Shown: positions 47,516 to 60,358 of the stretch, one piece after another
How the letters are laid out: the number at the start of each line of letters is the position of its first letter
Position numbering within the stretch: position 1 is the stretch's first letter
From: Gymnopilus junonius
Taxonomy: Eukaryota; Basidiomycota; Agaricomycetes; Agaricales; Galerinaceae
Assembly: GCA_015501075.1 (NCBI GenBank)
Contig: JADNYJ010000007.1
Span: 310,001 to 374,000 of the forward strand
DNA: 64,000 nt
Direction: 5' to 3'
Notes under the pieces: generated by a model
What the model saw: the letters and a program-made list of their open reading frames with translations, nothing else
Databases searched by the model: none
What the model was told of the DNA's origin: nothing
Translations under genes and position numbers: made by a program

Positions 47516-48858
47516 CTAGTCCTTTTCATCTTCAGAGACGTATTCTGGCCTTTTGGTCTTCTTTTTCTTCGCCCGACGTGTAGGATGGTACCCATTCTTG
47601 AATTTGATCCAATTCTTCTCTAATCGACGAACGACACCCCATTTGGCTTCGTCTGCTTCATCTTCCTCATTCCACTCAGTCTCTATGGACCATCCCTTGA
47701 CTTCAGCTATGAGTTGTATCATATCCCATGTCTGGGATGTACACATGTCGATGTCGTTGTAGTCTGATTCAGCGAGAATGCGACCTGGGGAGCATTCGGC
47801 TATTAAGGCTTGAAGACTACCGTGATTATGGTTTATGACGGTGGATAATGACAGAAAGACGTTCTCGTGCCTTCTCTGGAAATAAATGGCTTTTGAATAA
47901 GTAATAAATCCCAGTCTGATTAACGAAGTCGAGAGCCCACCTCAATGTCGCGCCACGTTTGAGGACTCAACCCACAACTATGCATGTCCACACTAATCTT
48001 ATTCCACTTCTCACTGTGTTTTTCCTTCATCCTCTTTAGTAACTCAACCGTCATCAACTGACTCTTCACGCTATGCACACTTACATTCCTCTCTAGCTCA
48101 ACCGCCACCTCCATTTGCGCTTCCAGAATTGCGAGCTGGTGATTCAAGGGAATGGTGAAGGACGTTAATTGGCGCGGAGAGGCGAAATAATCAAGCGGCA
48201 CGCGGAAGACCCGGTCAAGCCCTACTTCGCCCAGCATGGCGTTTGGAAAGGAAGATAAGTGTGAACGGAGTTCCGTCAGGATTGAGGAGAGCGGGCGAGG
48301 ATTTGGCAAGAGGGAGAGAAGGGCACGGAATTCGACTTCGCGTTCGTCCGACTCATCTTTGCTTATCGGTTTGGAATTTTTGGGGAAGAAGAGGTCCCGG
48401 TAATGCTGCACTTTGCTGGGCGGCTCCGAATTGCCCTCACCCTCTTCGGATGGTCTTGTGAGGTATATGAGATGGGAGAACCAAGGATGATAACCTAACA
48501 ATTTACAAAACAGACTTCTTGTCAGTTAAAAAGAATTAACATTGCGACTATGTAATGAGGCGCTTAAAGATGCTAATTACACACCAAAGCATGGCACGAC
48601 TTTCTCGGGGTAGGCGAGCGCGAGCTCCTTCACCTTGGTCTGATCCGACTGCATGCTTGACATGGCACAAACTGTAATGCCAAGCTTCCTCATCGACTCG
48701 GGGCTTATGGAAGGCGCATCGGTGGGATGGCAATGGACATCAACGATATGACGGAGCACATCTGAACCCGGTAATGACGGTGGCGGAGATGATAATGAGG
48801 ACGATGAGGAGGAATGGACGGAAGTGGAGGAAGATGGTTGTGCGCTTGGATCTGACAT
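47516..48858 (-). CDS. TatD-family metallohydrolase, Cut9-interacting protein Scn1-like
   Basis: Exons (minus): 48858-48585, 48494-47941, 47875-47516, giving 395 residues. After a Ser-rich leader, the protein shows TatD metal-site motifs in order: VDVHCHPTD (HxH), GEVGLDR (Glu), VSVHSVKS (His), DMHSCG (His) and LAESDYND (Asp). The family includes fission yeast Scn1, found as an interactor of the APC/C subunit Cut9; biochemical activity is not established. The C terminus is highly charged (RRAKKKKTKRPEYVSEDE), possibly a nuclear signal. It is convergent with GOS1, with 186 bp between stops. Confidence 0.88.
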
Positions 48859-49778
48859 ATTGTGTTATGGCAGACAGCTGTTGAATCAAGATGCCGAGTC
48901 AGAGATCTGAGAGTTGAACGAGTGGGAAACTTTTTCTTCAGATTTCTTGGATGGGACGCAGTACGCTTGGAAGACGGGGACGTTTCAGAAAGAGCCTTCC
49001 GAGTCCGCGCTCCGCAAAGGCTAATGGGCGGATCTGATAGTCGTGCAGAGGCAATATACGAGTAGTATATCTACGCTTAATAGGTCCTTCGGCGTTGTAT
49101 GATGAACCAGAATAGAGAATAAGCAGTAACAGATAAGAGGCTCCACCTCAATTTGAGATTGGGTTGGAAAAATCAAACAATTGCCTCGAGGTTCAAGAAT
49201 TCAAATAGCACATGCAATTGAAGCACATGGAAGGCGGAAGGAAGGAGGATGGCGGTGAGTTTGGTTACAGTGCAATCGCGCAGAAGAGAGGATAAGATTG
49301 CCGTCGGCGTGGTACTATGTTTGGTTGTCAAAGATTGGCAAATGGGCCCGGGAATAAAAAAATTAATTGGCAGAAGGAATCCTAGAGATTGGGATCACTG
49401 CTAATTTTCTTGGGAAATTGATACAAGAAAATCCGACTAGACCCCGATGTCTCGTATGTAAAGTTCAAATACATGCCAAATCCTAGGTGTAAGGCAAAAA
49501 TCGATCAATTCAAGATCAATTGCAGTTCAACGTTCAACGTTCAAGCTCAAGTCTCTAATTTTAAGTAGAGCCAAACCACTAATGGCTAACGAGTGCTGAA
49601 GCGCTGAGGGTTGATTTGAGCTCAAAAACACAATGCGTGGCATGAATTTGACAGGGTAGTTCGTAAGTAGACACCTACTATTTATGATGAAATAGCTGAC
49701 AGTACTGTTACAAACCTTACGCCAGAAACTAATGTACACCTTTGAAGTTTGAAGGTCAAAGTCCTGTAGTACCGGAGA
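48859..49778. other. Intergenic region with short direct repeats
   Basis: About 920 bp without a credible gene. The Scn1-like promoter must be at the left end. Near 49525-49550 there are short tandem GTTCAA/CAACGTT direct repeats. Otherwise nothing clear. Confidence 0.4.
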
Positions 49779-51151
49779 CTACAGGGCTCTCCATGGCAAG
49801 TTCATGAAAAAACTCCATGAATCAATGTAAGAAAAGTTGACCGTAGACAGACTTGAGTGGCGCTGGTCATGATAAATCCCAATATCGCCATACGCCGTGA
49901 CGACAACATCTGAAGCTATGGCCCAACGATCAGGGGAAAACACATATTCATGCAGCAGACGTAGATCCCTCTTCTCCTTCGACTTCAGCAACCTTCCGAG
50001 TCGTGATTTGGTATCTCTGATACACCTTTGCAATGCGTTGAAGGCATCGCTTCCAAGAGAAGGTGCTTTGCCCGCCCTGATGGTAAGTGTAGTCAACTTC
50101 TTGAATTCCGGAAGGTGGCTGAGAACAAGCTAGTATGGTGTTGTTGTTGACACACGTTAGTCCGATACAGCTAGTATGAGGCACGCACCTCGTAATTTTC
50201 TGAACATCAAAGGCACGTAGGTTGGGTGCTGCATTAATTACCTCTGAAAGTCATCCGTCAATGGGACTGCGAGACAATACGAAAAATCGATGCGTACTCT
50301 TCAAGTATTTTTTATCGAGATCAAAACCGCGTACTTCTTGCAGTAACTTGCAATGTTTCTCAATCTTAGCTACCAGCTTCCTGCCATCGTCACGTACACA
50401 CCAAAGAGTAGTTGTGTTCGTGCAAGATGATAATATATGATGGCAGTAACCTTGAATGATCAGAGTCCGGATGTTGGGAAATGTAACACCCTGGAATGGC
50501 TCCTCGAGGATTTTGCCTCCCATTTGAGAATGGGTGTGGAGGATATGCAACGTATGAAGATTGGGGAGAGATTGCAGAAGCGCAGCAAGATTTGAAAGGA
50601 CTTTTTCATAATGGAAGCGCGTAAGGATGATATTCAGTATTCTGCACCAATGCATTGAGATAGAAGGTAAGAGGACAGTATAGATTGAGTTTCGCACCTA
50701 ATATGAGGCCTGAGGTCAGGCGGGCAAGGGTCTCCGCAGTCTGTTTGGAGAATGAGGTATCTGGATCGCTCACATTCTTCCGTTCACGAACACGGGTAGC
50801 ACAGCATGCATTAGTGGTTTCCCAAAGAAGCGCTAGATAATCCTGGCGGTATGCAACGCACACTTGCGACAACGAACGCAGAACATCAGTGCGTTCTAGG
50901 TAATCTGAATCTAGTACAGGATGATTACGAGAAACTCTGGTCAGGACGGTGATTTTTGGGAAGTAATCGAGTATCTCGGTTCGAAGCTCAACAGGCAAAT
51001 GTAAAAAACCCTTATCCGAGTTCGATGCACTTTCGAGTGCGCCTACGCGGTCGAGATCAATGAAAGAAGGAGTTACTTGCACCTGTCCTCCAAGTTTATC
51101 AATATTATGCTTCTTGAGTCGGTTGACAGAGCGGTGTGCCGCCTTCAGCAT
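49779..51151 (-). pseudogene. F-box/LRR-like paralogue A (disrupted)
   Basis: First of three tandem minus-strand paralogues. It keeps the family blocks: NSDKGFLHLPVELRTEILDY (F-box-like), LRSLSQVCVAYRQDYLALLW, ILTRFHYEKVLSNLAALLQS, PNLHTLHILHTHSQM, EKHCKLLQEVRGFDL, PNLRAFDV, and PEFKKLTTLTIRAGK near the end. Compared with copies B and C it lacks about 10 codons at the end of exon 1, and the remaining donor (near 50694) joins exon 2 out of phase. A second +1 shift lies at about 50187-50205, just before the third intron donor. Both breaks make a full-length product unlikely, so I call it a pseudogene, unless alternative splicing rescues it. Confidence 0.65.
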
Positions 51152-51362
51152 GGCAAATGACTAGGTTTCACCAAAGTCTGCAAGTTTGGCATGTCAGAAG
51201 TTGGAGTAAAGTCTCTAGCCGAATGGTTTCCCACGACCCTCCAGTTGATGGATTGCATGGACTATCTGAACACGACAATTGAAAGATAATGCTTTAAATT
51301 ATAACTCACATACTATTTTCTAAACAAGGAGTAACTTGCAAGTATCATGATAGAAAAACCCA

Positions 51363-52628
51363 TCATTCTAGATAAATCTCGAGGTCACCATATTGTGGGT
51401 TGAGAACATCATATCCATCATGCGAAGAGTCATGAGTTTCGGATTCGTGCTCATACAGGAGACGGATGTCCCTTGAATTGGGCAACAACATGAATTGTGA
51501 TTTAGTATCTCTGACGCACTTCTGCAATGCCAAGCATTCCTGAGGAGAAAACATGACTTGCTCTAATGATAATTGTAGTCAGTTTTTTAAGATCAGGAAG
51601 ATGCTTGAGCACGGCCTGGTGTAATAAGCCATTTAAGTTTTAAATAGGCTTTCAGTGCTTGAAAAGGACGCCCCTCATAGTTGTTATGTGGCATATCGAG
51701 GACACGGAGATTTGGCGCACCTTTAATTATCCCTGAGGCCATAAGAGTACATCAATCAGAGCATATAAGAATATAGAAAAATCGCAAGTACTCTTCAGAT
51801 ATTTTTCTTCGAGATCAAAACCGCGTAATTCCTCCAAAAAATTGCAATGCTTCTCAATAGTAGGCACAAGTCCGTGGCCATCCCTCTTTGTACAGATAAG
51901 GGTGGTTATATTCGGACAAGACGGCAAAATATGGCTGCAGAAATCTTGAACAACTAAAGTTTTGATGTTATGAAATATAAAGCCTGCCAAATGTTGTTGG
52001 AAGCAAGACGAGATCTGACTATTGGTGTGGAGGATGTGGAAGGTACGAAGGTTCGGCAGAGATAGCAGAAGCGTAACAAGCTTGGGAAGGACGACGTAAG
52101 AGCGATGACGCGTAAGTACCATGTTCAATGTTCTGTAGCAAGTGAGTCAATTTCCGATAAGTAGTCGATAGGAGTTGTATTCTCACTTAACATAGGTCCT
52201 TAGATGAGGATTAGCAGCTAGGCCATCACATATCCGGATAAGAATGTCTGCAGCATGCTTGTGGAACGTAGTATTTCGGTCTTCCTCACGGGTGGCACGC
52301 ATACATTGACAGTCTCCCATAGAAACCCTAGGTAAGCCCGACGGTATACAGCACACACTTGTGAGAGAGCCCGCAAAGTATCGGTACGTTTCAGATATTC
52401 CACTGGTAATTCAGGGATATTGGGAGCCCTGGTCAGGAGCGTTATTTTCTGTAGCCAGTCCAGAATCTCAAACTGCAGCTCGACAGGTAAATGTAAGAGT
52501 CCCTTATCCGAGTTAGATGAACCGTCGAGAGCCTTGCCAACGTGAGGAGAGTCGTTGAAAGATTGAGTTCCTTGGCATTGTTCACCAGGACTTTCGACTC
52601 TGGCTTTCTTGAATGGGGGCTGTTCCAT
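51363..52628 (-). pseudogene. F-box/LRR-like paralogue B (disrupted)
   Basis: Second tandem paralogue, start MEQPPFKKARVE at 52628. It shares the order NSDKGLLHLPVELQFEILDW, LRALSQVCAVYRRAYLGFLW, LPKLVTLLLSLPNLRTFHIL and EKHCNFLEELRGFDLEEKYL. Three defects are visible. A one-base loss near 52294-52310 moves the frame, and the lost part (NTTFHKHAADILIRICDGL) reappears in the next frame. The donor after NNYE is GG instead of GT near 51670-51680. A second frameshift near 51545-51565 separates the TTIIIRASHV end from the downstream LALQKCVRDTKSQ part. Confidence 0.75.
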
Positions 52629-52988
52629 GCAAGCGGTTGCAGAAAATCAGAAAACTTTAGATAGCTTTAAGGACTGCGAACAATGACATCATGTCCCAAT
52701 TATTGTAGTACTTTCGCACGAAGATCCACATGGCGGAAGTACTAAAGTAGACAATTATTACAAAAGCGTAAAGGTCATGATCAGGAACCACGTACTTATG
52801 CACCTGAAGCTATCCAGTCCTTCTAACTAATGTAGGGCAAAACAGTTCATCCTCGTGAACAGTAGACATCCGCAGCAGATATCCTTATTGAGGCTGTCTG
52901 TTGCCTTGACTGGCAGTGTGACCAGTTTCGGGAATAAGAACGAGACAAAATGCAGAGATGGATAAATTTAACAATACATCGATTGTCA

Positions 52989-54249
52989 TCATACTCCAGC
53001 TTCATAAATATCGATGTTGCCGTACTGGGCAAATGGGAGATGGAAAGTGTCGGCCAATTTCCACGACCCCACATCTTCGTATAGGATACGAATCTTCCCT
53101 TTCTCCTTGGCATTTGGCATGGTTGCAAATTTTGATTTAACGTCTTGAATGCATTTCTGCAATGCTTTATATGACTTGCTGTTGAATTTCGGGATATCGG
53201 CCGCCCTAATCACCATCGTGTCCAATTGCTTGAAATGGGGGACTTGCGCAAGGACGGTCTGTAATGATCTATTACTCCTAAAACATTGAACCTGATAAGG
53301 GTATAGAACAAACCTGGTAATTCTCAAAAGGTATATCGAAGGCTCGTAGATCGGGAGCCGCTTTTACTAACTCTATAATGATTTGTCAATGGTCGATGAG
53401 AGGCAAATCTACGAGCTTTTTTCATACTTTTCATATATTTTTCGTTAAGGTGGAAACCATGAAGTTCTTCCAACGATTTGCAATGTTTTTCTATCATTGA
53501 GACAAGCTTGTGACCGTCACCACGGATGCACCACAGATCCTTCACGTTGGGACAGCTTGACAGAAGATGATGGCAGTGTCCTTGAATAAGAAGGGTTCGG
53601 ATACCGGGAAGTACGACGCCCTCGAAAGTCTCTTGAAATGCCGATGTCATTTGTGTATGAGAATGCAGAAGATGGAGTGTGGTGAGGTTCGGAAGTGACT
53701 TGAGCAGCCTCCCGAATTTCGAAAGGACAACCTTACTTTGATAGCGCGTGAGGACGACGTTCAGCCTTCTGTTGGATTCCGGAATGGTTAGCAGGGTGTC
53801 GAATGAATTTCTTCGGAAACTCACTTAACAAGTGGCCGCAATTCTGGATTGGCTTTCAGACCGTCACTTTTGCGAATAAGGGCCTCCCCTACGTGTTTGA
53901 AGAAGGAATTAGAGTTGGCACCGCGTGCTGAGAAACACACATTGACGGTTTCCCAAAGGAGGGGTAGGAAGACATGTCGATATGCAACAGACACTTGAGA
54001 CAACGCTCTGAGCGCATCCGTATATTCCATATACTCTTCGGGCAAGATGGGGTTATCATGGGGTGTCCTGGTCAAGTAGTCAATTTTCTGAAAATGGCTC
54101 AGTACCTCCCCTTGAAGCTCAAGTGGGAATGACATGATGCCTTTCTCAGAGTTCGCTGCGATTTCGAAACCACCTTTGCAAGTTGGGTCAACAGAGACAC
54201 GAGTGACAGTCTCTTGTCCGTGTAGCTTGGGCCTTTTGAAGACAGACAT
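52989..54249 (-). CDS. F-box/LRR-like paralogue C (intact)
   Basis: Third and only apparently intact member. Exons (minus): 54249-53825, 53768-53428, 53372-53314, 53258-52989, all in phase, 364 residues. It starts MSVFKRPKLHGQETVTRV. An F-box-like block (NSEKGIMSFPLELQGEVLSH) is followed by LRALSQVSVAYRHVFLPLLW and leucine-rich repeat-like strands (LPNLTTLHLLHSHTQM, LPGIRTLLIQGHCHHL, PNVKDLWCIRGDG, LEELHGFHLNEKYM, PDLRAFDIPF). The C terminus is YGNIDIYEAGV. Likely a substrate-recognition protein for ubiquitination, by family analogy only. An ATG further upstream in frame (54354) is not needed. Confidence 0.75.
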
Positions 54250-54485
54250 AGTGAGGGTGTTCCATTGAATTAGGACTTTACGGGCGGAATAAATACAGAG
54301 AAGAGATGCCCATGAGGCGATTGAGTTAAGACAGGTACTCCCAGAAACTGTCATTAGTAGCTGTACATGTTGGTGTCGTACATCACAACGTCGTGTCGTG
54401 ATGAGGGATGGGCGCCGTGTTTGGCACCAGCTTCTAAATTTATCTGCATCACCATATCCATCTACTCTTTAATCTGTATTATTAT

Positions 54486-56319
54486 ATGCTCCTGGTCCGG
54501 CGTCTCTTTCCCAGGACGCCTAATTTTCTTTTCTCTATTATGCCTCGCCACTTGTACCTCGACGCCTCTCCCCCACCGTATAACGGCCCAAAAGATAGCT
54601 TAGACAAGGATGTTTTTAGGAAGACTCTTTCCGTCCTCGGGGCTCGTATCCCACCGGAAAAAACGCGCGTGCTGCTCAAGGCCAACGAACTAAAGGAGTG
54701 AGGATCATGGCGCCCTCCTTACTCGTCATAAGCTAATAGTTGAGTGCGTCCAGGTGCTTGATGGATTTACCAAAGATACGAACAGTCGTTTCTGATCCAT
54801 CTCAACCAGATGGTGATCGATTGGTTCTGTTAAGGGTGTCGGAAAAGTGTATGGTTTTCGATATATTTTCTAAAGTGAAGCTAATGTTCTATGTAAGCCA
54901 GCTGATATTCCTCAGCTAGCACAGGAATTCTTGGACAAGGAAGCGACTGGACTTGTGGAATACAAAATAGACCTAGATTACGATTACTGGACGGCAGGTG
55001 CGTATCCCCTTAATAATCTCAGGACGATGCTGAACAAAAGAACTAGAGGAATGTCTACACGCTTTCCTTCCCCCAGAACTACGTGAAGGAGCCCCAACTG
55101 GATTTGCCATGACAGGGCACATAGGTGTGTTCTGGTTACCAACACCGCGTCGCAAAACGTACTGAGAATACCGCCAGCTCACGTTAATTTGAACAACGAA
55201 TATCTACCATACAAACATGTTATTGGACAACTTATCCTAGATGTAAGCATTACGCCCTCATCGTATGTCATTTGCTCACATTGCATCAGAAAAACAAAAT
55301 AGTCAAGACCGTTGTTAACAAGCTAGATTCTATTGACAACAAGTTCCGTTTCTTTAAAATGGAGTTGATTGCCGGTGAACCTGACTTTGTCGTTGAACAT
55401 GTACGTCCTTCTGTGTCTACGAGTATTGCTATTTGTCTAAGCTGAATTCTAGCACGAGTCGAATTGTCGGTTTACTTTCGATTTTACCCAAGTCTATTGG
55501 AATTCCCGCCTACATACCGAGCATGACCGCCTAGTGCAGACATTCAAGCCGGAGGATGTAGTTGCAGACGTGTTTGCTGGCGTAGGTCCCTTTGCCGTCC
55601 CTGCTGGAAGGAAAGGTTGTGCAGTGCTGGCCAATGACCTCAACCCTAATAGTGCCAAGTATCTCCTGAAGAACGTGCAAGATAATAGGGTACTTGCTCA
55701 TCTATATTGTATCATTATTGACTAAACCAGCAAATAGGTTACTGATCTTGTCCGCGTCTCCTGCGAAGACGGTCGGGACTTTATTCGAGCAAGCATCTCC
55801 CGTCTCTTTGATGAACCCTTCGCTGCCTATACGGGTCCCAAGCCCAGCAGAATGCAAGCAGAAAAGGACCGCAAAAGGCTACAAAAACTTGCTGAAGAAG
55901 GCCATCTTCCTCCTCCGGTTGAACCCGAGCAGCCACCTCGTCGACGGATAACTCATTTCGTTATGAACCTACCGGACTCGGCCATCCAGTTCCTCGATGC
56001 ATTCCATGGCATCTTAACCGACAACGGAGAGCGGGATTTGAGCGGAACGTACAATGATATGCCCATAATCCACTGTCATTGCTTTACTCGAGAACTTGAT
56101 CCCGAGAAAGCAGAACGAGATATCCGACAGGTCCGTGATTTCTGAGTCAATTCTTGTTGCTGACTAAATTATTTTTTGCAGAGGGTGGAAGATAAGCTGG
56201 GACATGCACTGACTGAGGAGATTATTAACTTGCACCTAGTGCGCTCGGTTGCCCCTAACAAAGAGATGTACTGTATTAGTTTCCGGCTTCCGCGTGAAGT
56301 GGCCTTTGCGCGCAGTTGA
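54486..56319 (+). CDS. TRM5: tRNA (guanine37-N1)-methyltransferase Trm5, with two candidate starts
   Basis: SAM-dependent enzyme making m1G37 next to the anticodon, preventing +1 frameshifting. First exon 54486-54697, second 54754-54848; later exons include 55,5xx with the SAM-binding loop ADVFAGVGPFAVPAG and ANDLNPNSAKYLLKN, and a last part with FVMNLPDSAIQFLDAFHG. Earlier motifs: TGLVEYKIDLDYDYWT, APTGFAMTGHIAHVNLN, NKFRFFKMELIAGEPDF. The stop TGA is at 56317-56319. The longest start adds MLLVRRLFPRTPNFLFSI, a basic, hydrophobic presequence typical of mitochondrial targeting. The second in-frame ATG at 54540 starts MPRHLYLDASPPP. This suggests one gene supplies both mitochondrial and nuclear/cytosolic enzyme, as known for yeast Trm5. 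Confidence 0.93.
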
Positions 56320-56614
56320 ACGATGTAAAATTTGTTTCGAGTATGGCCGGAATGATGAGGCAGGAATTAGTTCCGAAGGGATGTTCGGTCCGTTCGGAGG
56401 GTCGGTATTCGGCCGCTCATGTGGTATTTCCTAATTGGGCGACAGTATCCGGCGTTAACCCCGCACGCGAAAAACTTGAAGAGCTGTCTGTTCATCGTTT
56501 GGTCGACCTCTGACTAACTCCCTGCCTGTCTCTTTCGCCCTCTGATATACCCTTCCCCTAATATTTCAATATCCTAACCCATAGACATAGACTGACCCAT
56601 CAAGCTCCCTTTTC

Positions 56615-59600
56615 ATGGCGTCTTCGTCTCCCATTCTTCCGACCGTCCACTGCGATGCCAACGGGTCATCATCTCTCACTAAAACCGCTCTCCAGACCGT
56701 CCGCACTGCAGTCTCCGTCCCTGAAAGCGAACTGAAGCGTTGGAGGCGTACTTTTGAGGCAAATGCAAAGGAGTTCAATGGCGAGAAGTGAGTAGAGTCA
56801 CATGTCCCTGACAGTGAGAGAAGGGTAAAAAAGGCCTGGATCGCTAACTTAGGCGTGTCTGCTACCTTCTTTTTATATTAGATTCTTGGACAAAGACAGT
56901 TTCGTAAATGCCATTGCGCCAAAGGGTGACCTCACAAAAATTGGGCGGGAACAGTTTGGTATTCTCTTCCGTATCGCCGACACATCACGACGGGGCTTAG
57001 TATCATGGGATGACTTCACGGTGTTCGAGACCTTGCTGAAGAGGCCTGACGCGGATTACTGGATGGCTTTCCAGTACTTTGACGTGTATGTCTTCTCCAT
57101 TCCGCTCGAGAATATTCCTCACCCTTATTGTCCAGCGACAACTCGGGCTACATAGATTACAATGAATTCAAGACCGTCTTTTCTGCCAACCTTGGGCCAG
57201 ACACTATTCCGTTTGATTTCGATTGGTTAGCCGGACTTTTCTCGTTGTCTCCATGTCCTCATGAGTCATTGCTTTAGCGACTGGATCAAATTATACCTCG
57301 GAAAAAAGAACGGAACCCACGTGTTAGGATGTGAGGATTCGTCCCTGCTTTCATAATGCTAATTAGCTCACTATCTATGACCAGATAACGAATTTACTCA
57401 GTTGATGAAGGGCTTGCAGGGCGAGCGCCTGCGCCAAGCGTTCAAACATTTAGATTCCGACCAAGATGGATTTATTAGACCAGAAGAATTTAAGAAAATC
57501 ATTCTAGTGCGCCTTCTCACTAAATTACTTGAGAGAAAGAGTTAACGTCTGTGCTTCAAGGAAATTGCTGGACATAAATTATCAGATTCAGTCATAGATC
57601 GACTACCCACTCTTTGCACCCTGAGTCCCGGACAGCGTATATCTTATTCGGAGGTTATTGCCTTCCATAATGTCATTAGAGGCATGTCTTCAAATCTGTT
57701 CTCTCTGTCGCGATTACCAACATGTTATTACTTCAGAAATGGATATGGTCGAGAGAATAATCAGAGAAGCGACCGCAAAAAGTAAAGATGGGAGGATAGA
57801 CCAGTCGGATTTCCTCAACTACGCCGCGTCTACCTCCCGCTATTCCTTATTCACGCCCATGGAGGCTGCTATAATTTTCCACTTCGCCGGTCGCGGGGTT
57901 TCTACCCAGCGACTTGCCCTTCTTGATTTCGCACAATTGTTGGACCCTCGATGGAGGCCGCCTTACCAAGAATTCGAAGAAAGGCAAGCAGCCAAGGCGT
58001 CTACATCGATATTCAACTCAGTGCTGCACTCGGCATATAATTTTGGTCTTGGAGGTTTGTGGTGGCCTACAATAGTTTTAATCTCTTCTGAGAGCACTCT
58101 TATCAGGTATTGCTGGTGCTTTTGGAGCCACTATCGTCTACCCGATTGACATGGGTACGTTTTATTATTTTCTGCCAATTTTGCGAAATGCTGATTTTGT
58201 TTTCAGTCAAGGTACGAGCTACAATTGTAATATGTTGAATCTGAATCAGAGGTTCGCCTTATTAGACACGGTATGTGCCTAGAATTCACCTCCGGGTGCT
58301 TGCATCTCATGACATGATTATTAGGATGCAGAATCAGCGTTCAACTGTTGTTGGTCAATTACTGTATAAAAACAGTATTGATTGCGCCCAGAAGATTTTA
58401 CGCAACGAGGGATTCTTGGGCTTCTACCGAGGCCTTGGACCTCAGTTGATTGTAAGTACCATTTCAAACAGGCTTCGCTATAGACGCTGAACTGTAATAG
58501 GGTGTCGCCCCAGAAAAAGCTATCAAATTGACCGTCAATGATCTAGTGAGAGGTCGGGCTACGGACCCTGAAACAGGGCGCATTAAGCTTGGATGGGAGC
58601 TTGCGGCCGGTGGTATGGCAGGTGGTTCGCAAGTGGTACGCAGGCATCGGTCCCGGCTTGTGTCCGTCAGCTATACTTATAACATTGACAGATATTTACG
58701 AACCCCTTGGAAATTGTGTCAGTTCACTTTCAGATGTCTACTTGGTTCAGTAGCTCACTTGTAGTATTACAGCAAAATTCGTCTGCAGGTGCAAGGAGAA
58801 GCTGCCAAGGCTGAAGGTGCCATTGCTAAAGGTGCTGTCCATATTGTCCGCCAGCTTGGTCTTCTTGGCCTTTACAAAGGGGCAACCGCTTGCCTACTCC
58901 GTGACATACCTTTCTCGGCTATTTATTTCACGGCGTATTCCCACTTGAAGAAGGACGTTTTCCAGGAAGGATATAATGGCAAGCATCTGTCGTTTTTAGA
59001 GACGCTCAGTGCAGCCGCGATCGCGTACGTTCATTGTAATCTTTTGTTGACATCCATCTGATGTTGGTGATGCTGTCAGTGGCATGCCTGCGGCCTACCT
59101 CACTACTCCGGCAGGTGAAATTCTTGTTGCTACAACTGCCGTTATGATCTCATATCTCATACTTGTTCATAGACGTTGTGAAGACCAGATTGCAAGTTGA
59201 AGCAAGGAAGGGTCAAACCCATTATTCGGGTCTCCGAGACGCTTTTGTGAAGATTTGTGCGTATATTCAAGGCTAAAATGCGGGTGCCGGTGTTAATTGC
59301 ACACTGCAGATCGTGAAGAAGGTTTCAGAGCACTTTTCAAAGGTGGACCTGCTCGAGTAATCCGAAGTAGCCCGCAGTTCGGATTCACTCTTCTTGGTGA
59401 GAGGATTCCTGTGTAATCTTGCGTGAGCACGCTCTGATGTCCCACTTCAGCTTATGAAACTCTGAAGGATGTGGTAAGTGTTTCTATTCTTATGTGCTTT
59501 TGTGACAGTCACCGATGTTAAATCCTACTCGCCTTGGCTTAGCTACCGGTTAGTGCTTGTTCCATTCTTAAAGCTGATATTTTCTCATTGGCGCTTTGCT

Positions 59601-59801
59601 CTTTATTAGTACCCTTGGCAAGACCAGCCTATCAAGACGGTGGAAACGGCGCTTACATCTCGTCCTGACGATATGGCGAAGATTAGGGCAAGGAATGCTC
59701 TTAAGATTCTCTTGGATGTGCACGGAGACTTTGGTAGCCGTGCTGCTGCATTTTCTGGAAAACCACTGTCTCTGTCCAATCCCAAGCTGACCTCCCCGTG
59801 A
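56615..59801 (+). CDS. AGC1: EF-hand mitochondrial aspartate/glutamate carrier (AGC1/aralar type)
   Basis: Inner-membrane carrier exchanging mitochondrial aspartate for cytosolic glutamate plus a proton, part of the malate-aspartate shuttle; the N-terminal half faces the intermembrane space. Multi-exon gene starting [14 protein letters not shown]; exon 1 ends at 56787 and exon 2 starts at 56882. EF-hand-like region: [13 protein letters not shown] (degenerate), [11 protein letters not shown] and [13 protein letters not shown] (canonical ligands). The carrier half has the three signature repeats: YPIDMVKTRMQ, NPLEIVKIRLQ and [11 protein letters not shown], with [20 protein letters not shown] between. 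Stop at 59799-59801. Presence of the long N-terminal domain separates it from plain carriers. Some short internal exons are not individually resolved. Confidence 0.93.
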
Positions 59802-60358
59802 TTGGTGGATATTGTAACTTATGGTTGACTAGATTCGTAATAAATATATTGTTACTCGGTGTGCGATGGATAGGCTGTGTGTGACAATATGCCAAGAGCT
59901 AAGGCCACCTTAGAGACCCAATTGAACCCATCAGCAGAAGAATGTCACGACCGAGATCTCCTGGAGGCCACTTTCCGGGTGTTTGTTGATGAGGTAGATG
60001 ATGATGCATGCCAATGGTTGCGAGGCTGCTGTGGGAGTGATGACCGATCACGCTGTAATCACTCAAATACTCTGCCGTCTCTTTTCACCATTACCCCTTC
60101 CCTCCTTTTTCGTTCGGCTTCGTTTTCGTTCTTCTTTCCCTCTTTTTCTTTCTTTTTAGAGCGGTATGCAGCCTCTTGCACTCATTTATTTGTTGAATTG
60201 ACTTATTATACAGCTCGTCGCGCCGTCCGCATTACTTTTACTGCAAGACAGTGCCAACGTCAGCGTAGAACGCTTACTCTTGCCCTTTTTTCGACCTTCT
60301 CCGGATCCGGAATTTCGTATTTTTTGCATCTTTGCAGCCCACTTTCCTTTCGTTCATC
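59802..60358 (+). promoter_or_regulatory. Intergenic region with a pyrimidine-rich promoter block
   Basis: About 556 bp upstream of the Thr-rich secreted protein gene. A marked CT-rich tract (about 60060-60160) and further pyrimidine runs precede the ATG, a feature of strongly expressed fungal promoters. No unambiguous TATA box; no gene seen. Confidence 0.4.

Noticed and set aside
49525..49550. Short GTTCAA direct repeats, checked as a CRISPR-like or satellite array
   Set aside because: Only a few units of 6-9 bp without spacers; a simple-sequence patch in a eukaryotic genome.
60332..60358. In-frame extension upstream of the Thr-rich protein start
   Set aside because: It lacks an ATG and would bury the signal peptide that begins at 60359.
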